A stretch of DNA of 64,000 bases. Origin: Ramlibacter pinisoli (GTDB lineage: Bacteria > Pseudomonadota > Gammaproteobacteria > Burkholderiales > Burkholderiaceae_C). Location of the stretch: positions 166,811 to 230,810 of the forward strand of contig NZ_WSEL01000002.1 of the NCBI RefSeq assembly GCF_009758015.1, in the 5' to 3' direction. Positions 8,857 through 17,489 of the stretch are shown one piece after another (position 1 is the first letter of the stretch; each line of letters begins with the position of its first letter). Position numbers and translations under genes: made by a program. Under the pieces are notes generated by a model. It searched no databases. It saw only the letters and a program-made list of their open reading frames with translations, and was not told the DNA's origin.

Positions 8857-10368
8857 ATGAGAAAGCTACTCGCTTCCCTCGCCCTCGGGCTGGGTCTCCT
8901 CGGCGGCAGCGTGGCGGCCCTGGCGCAGACCCCTGCCGCGCCGGCCGCCGCGGCCGCTCCCGCCGCCGATGCGAGCGCTCCCGCTGCAGGCACGGCGGCT
9001 GCGCCGGCCGCGGCCGCTGCCGCCGCGGCACCCGCCGCAGCCGCGGCGTCGGCGCCGGTCCCCAACAAGGGTGACACCGCCTGGATGACCGTGGCCACCG
9101 CCCTGGTCATCTTCATGACCATCCCCGGCCTGGCCCTGTTCTACGGCGGCCTGGTGCGCAGCAAGAACATGCTGTCGGTGCTGATGCAGGTGTTCGTCGT
9201 CACCGCGCTGATCTACGTGCTGTGGGCCCTGTACGGCTACAGCGTGGCGTTCACCGGTGGCAGTCCGTTCATGGGCGGCTTCAGCAAGGTGTTCCTGGCC
9301 GGCATCACGCCCGACTCGGTGGGCGCGACCTTCAGCAAGGGCGTGGTCATCCCCGAGCTTACGTTCGTCGCCTTCCAGGCCACCTTCGCCGCCATCACCT
9401 GCGCGCTGATCGTCGGCTCCTTCGCCGAGCGCATCAAGTTCTCGGCCGTGCTGCTGTTCTGCGTCATCTGGTTCACGTTCAGCTACCTGCCGATCGCCCA
9501 CATGGTCTGGTACTGGGACGGCCCGGACGCCATCACCGACGCCAAGACGCTCGACACCGTGACGGCCGCGGCCGGCTGGCTGTGGGCCAAGGGCGCGCTC
9601 GACTTCGCGGGCGGCACCGTGGTGCACATCAACGCCGGTGTCGCCGGCCTGGTGGGCGCCTACGTGATCGGCAAGCGCGTGGGCTACGGCAAGGAAGCCC
9701 TGGCGCCGCACAGCCTGACCCTCACCATGGTCGGCGCCGCGATGCTGTGGGTGGGCTGGTTCGGCTTCAACGCCGGCTCCAACCTGGAAGCCAACGGCGT
9801 CGCCGCCCTGGCCTTCGTCAACACGCTGCTGGCCACCGCCGCCGCCACCCTGTCGTGGATCTCGGGCGAGGCACTGTCCAAGGGCAAGGCCTCGATGCTG
9901 GGCGCCGCCTCCGGCGCCGTCGCCGGCCTGGTGGCCATCACCCCGGCCTGCGGCTTCGTCGGCCCGATGGGCTCGATCGTGATCGGCCTGCTGGCCGGCC
10001 TGGTCTGCCTGTGGGGCGTCAACGGCCTCAAGCGCCTGCTGGGCGCCGACGACTCGCTGGACGTGTTCGGCGTGCACGGCGTGGGCGGCATCCTGGGCGC
10101 GCTGATGACCGGCGTGTTCGCCTCGCCGTCCCTGGGCGGCATGGGCGTGTACGACTACGTGGCCAACAAGGTCAACCCCGACTACTCGATTGGCGGCCAG
10201 GTCTGGATCCAGCTGCAGGGCGTGCTGACCACCATCGTCTGGTCGGCGGTGGTGGCCTTCGTCGCCTACAAGATCGTCGACCTGGTGGTCGGCCTGCGGG
10301 TCACCGAGGAAGAAGAGCGCGAAGGCCTCGACATCTCCTCGCACGGCGAATCCGCCTACAACCGTTGA
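8857..10368 (+). CDS. amtB: Ammonium transporter AmtB
   Basis: The 503-residue Amt/Rh-family channel has a signal peptide (residues 1-23), then an unusually long Ala/Pro-rich linker of about 45 residues, then eleven predicted helices. The twin histidines of the conduction pore lie in VVHINAG and FGVHGVGG. The entrance motif GLALFYGGLVRSKN is intact. It imports ammonium under nitrogen limitation and is gated by GlnK, encoded 25 bases upstream in the same operon. A GAGG ribosome-binding site precedes the ATG. A strong terminator follows at 10432-10457. Confidence 0.95.
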   Translation: MRKLLASLALGLGLLGGSVAALAQTPAAPAAAAAPAADASAPAAGTAAAPAAAAAAAAPAAAAASAPVPNKGDTAWMTVATALVIFMTIPGLALFYGGLVRSKNMLSVLMQVFVVTALIYVLWALYGYSVAFTGGSPFMGGFSKVFLAGITPDSVGATFSKGVVIPELTFVAFQATFAAITCALIVGSFAERIKFSAVLLFCVIWFTFSYLPIAHMVWYWDGPDAITDAKTLDTVTAAAGWLWAKGALDFAGGTVVHINAGVAGLVGAYVIGKRVGYGKEALAPHSLTLTMVGAAMLWVGWFGFNAGSNLEANGVAALAFVNTLLATAAATLSWISGEALSKGKASMLGAASGAVAGLVAITPACGFVGPMGSIVIGLLAGLVCLWGVNGLKRLLGADDSLDVFGVHGVGGILGALMTGVFASPSLGGMGVYDYVANKVNPDYSIGGQVWIQLQGVLTTIVWSAVVAFVAYKIVDLVVGLRVTEEEEREGLDISSHGESAYNR

Positions 10369-10431
10369 TCGGGCTGCCGCGGCGGCAGCGCCGAGGCAGG
10401 CTTGTCAAGCAAGAGTCTCCTTTGGATGTTC

Positions 10432-10457
10432 GGCCCGCTTCGGCGGGCCTTTTTTTT
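10432..10457 (+). terminator. Rho-independent terminator of torF-glnK-amtB
   Basis: A perfect 7-bp stem, GGCCCGC/GCGGGCC, with a TTCG tetraloop is followed by eight T residues. It lies 63 bases after the amtB stop. Confidence 0.93.
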
Positions 10458-10460
10458 GGG

Positions 10461-10596
10461 CGCCACTCGCAAAACGCTGCGCGTTTCGCGAGTGGCTCTA
10501 CAAACAGTTGACCCTGGACCGGCGGAGCCGGATCAGGGTCAAAGGGTGTTCGCGCTGCAATGCATTCCGCGCGAACGGCTCGCCGGCTACGCCGGC
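10461..10596. repeat. Cluster of four consecutive palindromes
   Basis: Four dyads follow each other between the amtB terminator and the convergent gene. First is an imperfect 35-base palindrome, GCCACTCGC...GCGAGTGGC (about 10461-10495). Second is TTGACCCTG...CAGGGTCAA, with an inner CCGGC/GCCGG stem (10508-10542). Third is GTTCGCGC...GCGCGAAC (10548-10576). Fourth is GCCGGC-TAC-GCCGGC (10582-10596). None has a T-tract. They may be a REP-like element or a boundary that blocks read-through between convergent transcripts. Confidence 0.6.
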
Positions 10597-10613
10597 CTGG
10601 CTGAATCCAGCGC

Positions 10614-11279
10614 TTATTCCAGGACGTTGAAGGTCAGGGTGACGGAGGTGGGCGTGCGCTCGATGCGGACGTCCTCGGCGTCGGCCATGGCGTCGATCTC
10701 TTCCCAGCGCAGGGCGCGGTAGGGCGGATCGCCGGCCGGCGGGACGTCGGCCTGGCTGGGGCGCAGCTCGATCGTGAGGCGGGCCGCGTACTCGTCGGCG
10801 GTGGCGCTGAGCACCAGGTCGGCGGGCGCCTTGGCCGCGTCGGTGAGGGCGAGCAGGCTGCCGGCCAGCAGCATGCGCACCGCCGTGCGGCCCACCGGCT
10901 GCGGCAGCGCCTGCACCTCGCTGCGCAGGGCAAAGCCGCGAAAGCTCAGGTTGCTGCGCAGCAGCTCCAGGCATTCTTTCGCGGCGGCGTCCACGGACAG
11001 CGTGGCGGCCGGGTCGGGCGCCAGCCAGGTGATCACGTCCAGGCAGGCGTCGACGGCGGCGCGCGAATAGGTGTTGACCTTGTGCACGCCGTCGTGCAAC
11101 TGGGCCAGGTCGGGCTCGGGCTGGCGCAGCCGGCGCGCCATCACCTCGGTGACCATGCCGATCGGCTGCAGGTGCATGACCAGCTGGTGGCGCATGCCGG
11201 CGGCCAGGCGGCGCAGCAGCGCATAGCGGGCCGATTCGACCCGCAGCAGGCGGGCTTCGGGAGGGCTGGAGGCAGTCAT
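10614..11279 (-). CDS. Degenerate histidine-kinase-like protein
   Basis: I do not recognise a named family for this 221-residue protein. Residues 20-75 resemble a kinase dimerisation helix pair with a candidate phospho-acceptor in GMRHQLVMHLQPIG. The region after about residue 95 has the size of a GHKL ATPase domain but lacks recognisable N, G1 and G2 boxes. There is no membrane segment. It could be a phosphotransfer or inactive kinase module, or an unrelated helical protein. It is monocistronic, convergent with amtB and divergent from the SMP-30 gene. Confidence 0.55.
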   Translation of the reverse strand: MTASSPPEARLLRVESARYALLRRLAAGMRHQLVMHLQPIGMVTEVMARRLRQPEPDLAQLHDGVHKVNTYSRAAVDACLDVITWLAPDPAATLSVDAAAKECLELLRSNLSFRGFALRSEVQALPQPVGRTAVRMLLAGSLLALTDAAKAPADLVLSATADEYAARLTIELRPSQADVPPAGDPPYRALRWEEIDAMADAEDVRIERTPTSVTLTFNVLE

Positions 11280-11370
11280 CGGTGGTCCATGGTAGCGACT
11301 CGTCGCCCGCGGCGGGACTCATCGGCAGACGCTGCGGGCAGAATCGCCGCTCACTTCGACGGAGCACGTG

Positions 11371-12273
11371 ATGGAGCGCTGGCAGCCCGTGGTGGACGCC
11401 GCCGACCAGCTCGGCGAGTCGCCGTTCTGGCACCCGCACGAGCGGCGGCTGTACTGGATCGACATCCCCGGCCGCCGGCTGCGGCGGGTCGACCCGGCCG
11501 ATGGCCGCGTGGACAGCTGGCCGGTGCCGCAGGATCCCGGCTGCATCGCGCCGGCGCGCAGCGGCGGGCTGGTGGTCGCGCTGCGTGATGGCATCTACCG
11601 CGCGCGCCGCTGGGGCGGCGACCTCGAGCTGCTGCAGCCGGCGCCCTACGACGCGGCCACCACGCGCTTCAACGACGGCAAGGCCGACCCGCGCGGCCGC
11701 TTCTGGGCCGGCACGCTGTTCGAGCCCAAGCATGCGGCACGCGCCGAGCTGTTCAGCCTGGAGGCCGGCGCGGCCCTGGCGCGGCTGGCCGGCGAGGCCA
11801 CCACCGGCAACGGGCTGGCCTGGTCGCCGGCCGCCGACACCGTCTACTGGGCCGACACCCAGGCCCATGCCGTGCGCGCCTGGGACTGGGACGCGGCCGG
11901 CAACCGGCTGGCGCGCCCGCGCCTGTTCCACCAGTTCGCGCCCAAGCCGGCCGGCTGGCAGCCCGGCCAGCCGGGCTATGGCGGCCGTCCCGACGGCGCG
12001 GCGGTCGACCGCGACGGCAACTACTGGTGCGCGCTCTACGAGGGCGGCCGGCTGGTGCAGCTGTCGCCGGCCGGCACGCTGCTGCAGGAGCTGGCGACGC
12101 CGATGCCCTGCCCCACCATGCCGTGCTTCGGCGGCGACGACCTGCGCACGCTCTACCTCACCAGCGCCGGCAACCGGCCGGCGGCCGAACGGGCGCACTA
12201 CCCGCTGTCCGGCCGGGTGGTGGCGACCCGGGTCGCGGTGCCGGGGCTGGCCGTCAATTTCTTCAGCGACTGA
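11371..12273 (+). CDS. SMP-30/gluconolactonase/LRE family protein
   Basis: The 300-residue six-bladed beta-propeller opens with LGESPFWHPHERRLYWIDI, which holds the metal-binding Glu. FNDGKADPRGRFWAGT, TTGNGLAWS and GRPDGAAVDRDGNYW supply the Asn/Asp metal ligands. These enzymes hydrolyse sugar lactones. The ATG at 11371 is preferred over the GTG three bases earlier because GGAG stands at a good distance. It occupies the place upstream of glcEF where glcD usually lies, 63 bases before glcE, so co-transcription is possible but unproven. Confidence 0.87.
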   Translation: MERWQPVVDAADQLGESPFWHPHERRLYWIDIPGRRLRRVDPADGRVDSWPVPQDPGCIAPARSGGLVVALRDGIYRARRWGGDLELLQPAPYDAATTRFNDGKADPRGRFWAGTLFEPKHAARAELFSLEAGAALARLAGEATTGNGLAWSPAADTVYWADTQAHAVRAWDWDAAGNRLARPRLFHQFAPKPAGWQPGQPGYGGRPDGAAVDRDGNYWCALYEGGRLVQLSPAGTLLQELATPMPCPTMPCFGGDDLRTLYLTSAGNRPAAERAHYPLSGRVVATRVAVPGLAVNFFSD

Positions 12274-12336
12274 CGGCAAAAAACTTCAGGGGCTGGCCGC
12301 CTGGCCGGCTCGGCGGCGGCGCTTACCATCGGGCGC

Positions 12337-13434
12337 ATGGAAGCCGCCCTCACTGCCTGCATCGAGCGCATCCGTGCGGCGGCCGCGGCCGGCACGCCGC
12401 TGCGCCTGCGTGGCGGCGGCAGCAAGGATTTCTACGGCGACCGCCTGGAGGGCGAGCTGCTCGACACCCGCGGGCTGGCCGGCATCCGCAGCTACGAGCC
12501 GAGCGAGCTGGTGGTCACGGTGGGGGCCGGCACGCCGCTGGCCGAGCTCGAAGCCGTGCTGGCCGGGCGCGGCCAGTGCCTGCCGTTCGAGCCGCCACGC
12601 TTCGGCGGCGCGCCCACGGTGGGCGGCATGGTGGCGGCCGGCCTGTCCGGGCCGGCGCGCGCCAGCGTGGGCGCGGTGCGCGACTACGTGCTGGGGCTGT
12701 CGCTGGTCAACGGCCAGGGCGAGCTGCTCACGTTCGGCGGCCAGGTGATGAAGAACGTCGCCGGCTACGACGTCTCCCGGCTGATGGTCGGCGCGCTCGG
12801 CACGCTGGGCCTGCTCGTCGAGGTGAGCCTCAAGGTGCTGGCGCGGGCGCCGGCCGAGGCGACGCTGGCGTTCGAGCTGTCGCAGGCGCAGGCCCTGCAG
12901 CGCCTGAACGCCTGGGGCGGCCAGCCGCTGCCGCTGAACGCCAGCAGCTGGCACGAGGACAGCGGCCGCGGCACGCTGCTGCTGCGCCTGCGCGGCGCGG
13001 TGGCCGCGGTCGACGCCGCCTGCCGCACCCTCGGGGGCGAGCGCCCGGACGCTGCCGCCGCCGCGGCGCACTGGCAGGGCTGCCGCGACCAGCAGCTGCC
13101 CTGGTTCGCCGCCCGCGCCGGGCGCGACCTGTGGCGCCTGTCGGTGCCGCAGACCGCGCCCGTGCTGGAAGGGCCGGAGCCGCCGCTGGTCGAGTGGCAT
13201 GGCGGCCAGCGCTGGCTGGCACTCGATCCGGCCGATGCGGCCGGCGCCGAGCGGCTGCGCCGGACCGCGCTGGCGGCCGGCGGCCATGCCACCCTGTTCC
13301 GCACCGCCACTGCCGGTGCGCAGCGGCGCTTCCAGCCGCCGGCGCCGCCCCTGGACCGGATCCAGCGCGAACTCAAGCGGCAGTTCGACCCGGCCGGCAT
13401 CTTCAACCGCGGCCGCCTGGCCCCCGAGTTCTAG
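12337..13434 (+). CDS. glcE: Glycolate oxidase FAD-binding subunit GlcE
   Basis: The 365-residue flavoprotein has a PCMH-type FAD-binding domain: LRLRGGGSKDFYG near the start, then FGGAPTVGGMVAAGLSGP and FGGQVMKNVAGYDVSRL. The C-terminal PAGIFNRGRL signature is present. With GlcD and GlcF it forms membrane-associated glycolate dehydrogenase, which converts glycolate to glyoxylate. glcF starts 5 bases after the stop. glcD is not in this window, so the catalytic subunit must be encoded elsewhere or this is a GlcEF-only arrangement. Confidence 0.92.
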   Translation: MEAALTACIERIRAAAAAGTPLRLRGGGSKDFYGDRLEGELLDTRGLAGIRSYEPSELVVTVGAGTPLAELEAVLAGRGQCLPFEPPRFGGAPTVGGMVAAGLSGPARASVGAVRDYVLGLSLVNGQGELLTFGGQVMKNVAGYDVSRLMVGALGTLGLLVEVSLKVLARAPAEATLAFELSQAQALQRLNAWGGQPLPLNASSWHEDSGRGTLLLRLRGAVAAVDAACRTLGGERPDAAAAAAHWQGCRDQQLPWFAARAGRDLWRLSVPQTAPVLEGPEPPLVEWHGGQRWLALDPADAAGAERLRRTALAAGGHATLFRTATAGAQRRFQPPAPPLDRIQRELKRQFDPAGIFNRGRLAPEF

Positions 13435-13439
13435 TCCCC

Positions 13440-14669
13440 GTGCAGACCCACCTGTCCCCCGAATTCGCCGGCACCGCCGACGGCCAGGACGCCGAGGCGA
13501 TCCTGCGCAAGTGCGTGCACTGCGGCTTCTGCACCGCCACCTGCCCGACCTACCAGCTGCTCGGCGACGAGCTCGACGGCCCGCGTGGCCGCATCTACCT
13601 GATCAAGCAGGTGCTCGAGGGCGAGCAGCCGACCGGGAAGACCCAGCTGCACCTGGACCGCTGCCTCACCTGCCGCAACTGCGAGAGCACCTGCCCGAGC
13701 GGGGTGCAGTACGGCCACCTGGTCGACATCGGCCGCCGCATCGTCGAGGCCAAGGTGCCGCGCGGCGCCGGCGAACAGGCGCTGCGCTGGAGCCTCAAGG
13801 AGGGGCTGACGTCACCGCTGTTCGGGCCGGCGATGAAGCTGGGCCAGGCGGTGCGCGGCCTGCTGCCGGGCGTCCTCAAGGCCAAGGTGCCGGCGGCGCA
13901 GCCGGCCGGGCGCTGGCCGACGCGCAGCCATGCGCGCAAGGTGCTGATGCTGGCCGGCTGCGTGCAGCCGTCGATGGCGCCCAACATCAACGCCGCGACC
14001 GCCCGCGTGCTCGACGCCGCCGGCATCCAGGCGCTGCTGGCGCCGGCCGCCGGCTGCTGCGGCGCGGTGAAGTTCCACCTGAACGACCAGGCCGGCGGCC
14101 TGGAGCAGATGCGGCGCAACGTCGACGCCTGGTGGCCCTGGGTCGAGCGCGGCGAGATCGAGGCCATCGTCATGAACGCCTCCGGCTGCGGCGTGACGGT
14201 GCGCGAGTACGGCCACCACCTGAAGCACGACCCGCAGTACGCGGACAAGGCGGCCCGCATCAGCGGCCTGACGCGCGACCTCAGCGAACTGCTGCCGGCG
14301 ATCGCCGGCGCGCTGCAGGGCAAGGTGCGCGCGCCCGAGGGCGTGCTGGCGTACCACCCGCCGTGCACGCTGCAGCATGGCCAGAAGCTGCGCGGCGGGG
14401 TCGAGACCCACCTGCAGGCGCTCGGCTTCGACGTGCGCGTCGCGCCGAACGAGGCCCACCTGTGCTGCGGCTCGGCCGGCACCTACTCCGTGCTGCACCC
14501 CGACATCGCCGGCCAGCTGCGCGACCGCAAGCTCGGCCACCTGGGCGCGCTGGCGCCGCGCGCCGTCCTGTCGGCCAACATCGGCTGCATCACCCACCTG
14601 CAAAGCGGCACCGCCACCCCGGTGCGGCACTGGGTCGAGGTGCTGGACGAGGCCATCGTCGCGGCCTGA
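13440..14669 (+). CDS. glcF: Glycolate oxidase iron-sulfur subunit GlcF
   Basis: The 409-residue protein has two 4Fe-4S ferredoxin motifs, CVHCGFCTATCP and CLTCRNCESTCP. Two CCG-type cysteine-rich domains follow (AGCCGAVKFH and CCGSAGTYS). This is the standard GlcF layout for passing electrons from glycolate to the quinone pool. The start is GTG at 13440, 5 bases after the glcE stop, because no ATG is placed correctly and the product then begins MQTHLSPEF as in the family. It converges with the glutathione peroxidase gene. Confidence 0.93.
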   Translation: MQTHLSPEFAGTADGQDAEAILRKCVHCGFCTATCPTYQLLGDELDGPRGRIYLIKQVLEGEQPTGKTQLHLDRCLTCRNCESTCPSGVQYGHLVDIGRRIVEAKVPRGAGEQALRWSLKEGLTSPLFGPAMKLGQAVRGLLPGVLKAKVPAAQPAGRWPTRSHARKVLMLAGCVQPSMAPNINAATARVLDAAGIQALLAPAAGCCGAVKFHLNDQAGGLEQMRRNVDAWWPWVERGEIEAIVMNASGCGVTVREYGHHLKHDPQYADKAARISGLTRDLSELLPAIAGALQGKVRAPEGVLAYHPPCTLQHGQKLRGGVETHLQALGFDVRVAPNEAHLCCGSAGTYSVLHPDIAGQLRDRKLGHLGALAPRAVLSANIGCITHLQSGTATPVRHWVEVLDEAIVAA

Positions 14670-14688
14670 GCCGGCCCCGGCGCGGCGC

Positions 14689-15174
14689 TCAGGCCGCCAG
14701 CGCCGCCTCGATGTCGGCGGCCAGCGAGGCCGGTGCGTCCTGGGGCGCGTAGCGCCGGATCACGCGGCCATCACGGCCGACCAGGAACTTGGTGAAGTTC
14801 CACTTGATGCCGGTGGTGCCCAGCAGGCCCGGCGCTTCCCGCGTCAGCCACTGGTAGAGCGGGTCGGCGCCGCCGCCGTTGACCTCGATCTTTTCCATCA
14901 TCGGGAAGTCGACGCCGTAGTTGCGCTGGCAGAACTGCGCGATCTCGGCGTTGCTGCCCGGGTCCTGGGCGCCGAACTGGTTCGACGGGAAGCCCAGCAC
15001 GACCAGGCCGCGCCCGGCGTACTGCTGGTGCAGCGCCTGCAGGCCGGCGAACTGCGGGGTGAAGCCGCAGGCGCTGGCGGTGTTCACCACCAGCAGCACC
15101 TGGCCTTCGTACTGGCGCAGCGGCACGGCCTGGCCGTCGATGCGGCGGACCTCGAAATCGTAGGCGGTGGTCAT
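14689..15174 (-). CDS. Glutathione peroxidase family (thiol peroxidase)
   Basis: The 161-residue protein has the GPx signature NTASACGFTPQF with a peroxidatic Cys36 in place of selenocysteine, GFPSNQFGAQDPG, and the catalytic Trp/Asn of IKWNFTKFLVGRDG. It reduces peroxides with thioredoxin or glutathione in the cytoplasm. Its ATG overlaps the stop of the EamA transporter upstream (ATGA), so it is the last gene of the lplT-EamA-GPx operon. Confidence 0.93.
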   Translation of the reverse strand: MTTAYDFEVRRIDGQAVPLRQYEGQVLLVVNTASACGFTPQFAGLQALHQQYAGRGLVVLGFPSNQFGAQDPGSNAEIAQFCQRNYGVDFPMMEKIEVNGGGADPLYQWLTREAPGLLGTTGIKWNFTKFLVGRDGRVIRRYAPQDAPASLAADIEAALAA

Positions 15175-16085
15175 GCGGCCGATTGTGCGCGGGCCGGCCT
15201 GGCGGGCCCGGGGGCCGCCCAGGCCGACCATGCGGCCGCCGCGAGAATCAGCGCCCCGCCGGTCCAGGTGCGCGCCGCGAGCTCGGCCGCGCCGGCCGCG
15301 ACCGAGGTGGCGCTGGCGAACAGCACCTCGGACAGCATCACCAGCGCCGTGGTCTGGGCCGGCAGCCGCGAGGCCCCGTATTGCAGCGCCGCATTGCCGA
15401 CCAGGAACCCCAGGCTGAGCAGCAGGCCCACGCCCAGCGCCGGCAGCGGCAGCGCCGCCGGCGCGGCCACCGTGCCCTGCGCCAGCCCGACCAGGGCGGC
15501 GCCGCCGGCGGCCAGCGCGCCACCGGCGAACATGGTGGCGACCCGGGTGACGGCCGGGGCCGCCTGCAGCCGGCGCAGCAGGATGTTGGTGAGCGCGAAG
15601 CTGAAGCCGCCCAGCAGCGCGAGGAGGTCGGCCAGGCTCTCCGGCACCGGCCACGGCGTGCCGGGGGTCTGGAGGATCGTCACCACGCCGGCCAGTGCCA
15701 CGCCCAGCCGCAGCAGCGCCGCCGGCGTCGGCCGCTCGCCCAGCAGCGGCCAGGCGAGCAGGACGCTCCAGGCCGGCATCAGGTAGAACAGCAGCACCAC
15801 CCGGACCACGTCGCCGACGGTCACGGCCCAGTTGAAGCCGACGTTGGTCAGGCCGGCGGCGACCAGCAGCAGCCACAGCTGCGGCTGGCCGGCGGCGCCG
15901 CGCCAGGCCCGCGGCCACAGCGCCAGCAGGACGGCCAGCGACAGCACGTAGATCGCCGCGGTGGCCCACAGCGGGTGCAGGCCGTGCTGGTGCAGGTGGC
16001 GGAACGGCCACCAGGAGACGCCCCAGACGAACGCGTTGACGACCAGGGCGAGGGCGGCGGTGGCGCGGCCGTCAGGCCCCGCCAT
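15171..16085 (-). CDS. EamA-family (DMT) transporter
   Basis: The 304-residue membrane protein has ten hydrophobic helices in two EamA repeats; GERPTPAALLRLGVAL marks the end of the first repeat. Substrate unknown. Its start lies 14 bases inside the 3' end of lplT and its stop overlaps the GPx start, so three genes are coupled in one leftward operon. Confidence 0.85.
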   Translation of the reverse strand: MAGPDGRATAALALVVNAFVWGVSWWPFRHLHQHGLHPLWATAAIYVLSLAVLLALWPRAWRGAAGQPQLWLLLVAAGLTNVGFNWAVTVGDVVRVVLLFYLMPAWSVLLAWPLLGERPTPAALLRLGVALAGVVTILQTPGTPWPVPESLADLLALLGGFSFALTNILLRRLQAAPAVTRVATMFAGGALAAGGAALVGLAQGTVAAPAALPLPALGVGLLLSLGFLVGNAALQYGASRLPAQTTALVMLSEVLFASATSVAAGAAELAARTWTGGALILAAAAWSAWAAPGPARPARAQSAA

Positions 16086-17361
16086 GGCCGGTGTCCTGGC
16101 GGGCGATGCGCAGCAGGTGATCGAGTTCCTCGCGGTGCTTCACGAGGTTGCTGGCGTGCCAGCGCTGGATCAGCCACATGGCGCCGGCCACCACCACCCC
16201 GAACACCGTGATGGCGCCGAAGGCCGACAGGCCCAGCCCGGCCGACAGGCTGTAGAAGGCACCCAGGCCGAGGATGCAGGCCTGCTCGTTGAAGTTCTGC
16301 ACCGCGATCGAGCGGCCGGCGCCCATCAGGTTGTGGCCGCGGTGCTGCAGCAGCGCGTTCATCGGCACCACCAGGAAGCCGCCCAGGCCGCCCAGCAGGA
16401 TGAGGAAGGGCGCCGCCACCCAGACGTTGCCGATGAAATTCATCAGGATGACCAGCAGGCCCATGGCGATGCCCATGGGCATGACGCTGGTGGCGCTATC
16501 CAGCCGCATGCGGGCCGAGGCGAGGACGGCGCCCACCGCCGTGCCCAGCGCCACCACGCCGGACAGGCTGGAGGCCTGGGTGGTGCTGTAGCCCAGGGCG
16601 GCGGCGCTCCAGGCCAGGATGATGTAGCGCAGGTTGCCCGAGACGCCCCAGAACAGGGTGGTGGTGGCCAGCGAGATCTGCCCCAGCTTGTCGCGCCACA
16701 GGCGCGAGTTGCAGGTCCAGAAGTCGGGCACCAGTTCCAGCGCGTTGCGCGGGATCGGCCGCATCTCGACCCCGGTGTGCGGGATGCGCGTGTTGAACCA
16801 GGCGGCCACCGCGTAGACCAGGATCAGCACCGCGATGGCCGCTTCGGGCGCCGTGTCGACCCCGGTGTCCATCATCGGGAAGTCCATCGCCAGCAGCCGG
16901 CCGGCGACCGCATGGCCCACCAGCTGGCCCCCGAGCAGGATGCCCAGGATGATGGAGGCGATGGTCAGGCCCTCGATCCAGCCGTTGGCCTTGACCAGCT
17001 GCGAGGAGGGCAGCAGCTCGGTGAGGATGCCGTACTTGGCCGGCGAGTAGGCCGCCGCGCCCAGGCCGACGATCGCGTACGCCATCAGCGGGTGGGTGCC
17101 GAACAGCATCAGCAGGCAGCCCACGACCTTGATCGCGTTGCTCAGGAACATGACCTTGCCCTTGGGCAGCGCATCGGCGAAGGCGCCCACGAACGGGGCC
17201 AGCACGACGTAGAACAGCGCGAACATGGGCACCAGCGCGGCGCGCTGCCATTCGGCGGCGCCGCCCGATTTCAGCAGTTCCACCGCGGCGACGAACAGCG
17301 CGTTGTCGGCGAGCGACGAGAAGAACTGCGCCGCCATGATGGTGTAGAAGCCGCGCTTCAT
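16072..17361 (-). CDS. lplT: Lysophospholipid transporter LplT
   Basis: The 429-residue MFS transporter begins MKRGFYTIMAAQFFSSLADNA and contains YSPAKYGILTELLP, both hallmarks of LplT. LplT flips lysophospholipids back across the inner membrane for re-acylation. No fused acyltransferase (Aas) domain is present, and none is encoded next to it. It diverges from alr across 128 bases, an lplT/alr pairing common in Burkholderiales. Confidence 0.93.
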   Translation of the reverse strand: MKRGFYTIMAAQFFSSLADNALFVAAVELLKSGGAAEWQRAALVPMFALFYVVLAPFVGAFADALPKGKVMFLSNAIKVVGCLLMLFGTHPLMAYAIVGLGAAAYSPAKYGILTELLPSSQLVKANGWIEGLTIASIILGILLGGQLVGHAVAGRLLAMDFPMMDTGVDTAPEAAIAVLILVYAVAAWFNTRIPHTGVEMRPIPRNALELVPDFWTCNSRLWRDKLGQISLATTTLFWGVSGNLRYIILAWSAAALGYSTTQASSLSGVVALGTAVGAVLASARMRLDSATSVMPMGIAMGLLVILMNFIGNVWVAAPFLILLGGLGGFLVVPMNALLQHRGHNLMGAGRSIAVQNFNEQACILGLGAFYSLSAGLGLSAFGAITVFGVVVAGAMWLIQRWHASNLVKHREELDHLLRIARQDTGHGGA

Positions 17362-17489
17362 TGTTTGGGCATGGTGCCCGGCGGCGGGCGCGATGCGGGG
17401 AAATTGACTGCTGCTGCCTCCAAGCCGACGGGTTATATCACGGGCGGTAATGCCAAAATCCTCGTCTTTCCCCTGAGCCCAGCCGCCCG

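Noticed and set aside
15183..16211. Long plus-strand frame opposite the EamA gene
   Set aside because: Gly/Arg/Gln-rich translation with no domain, typical of antisense frames in GC-rich DNA.
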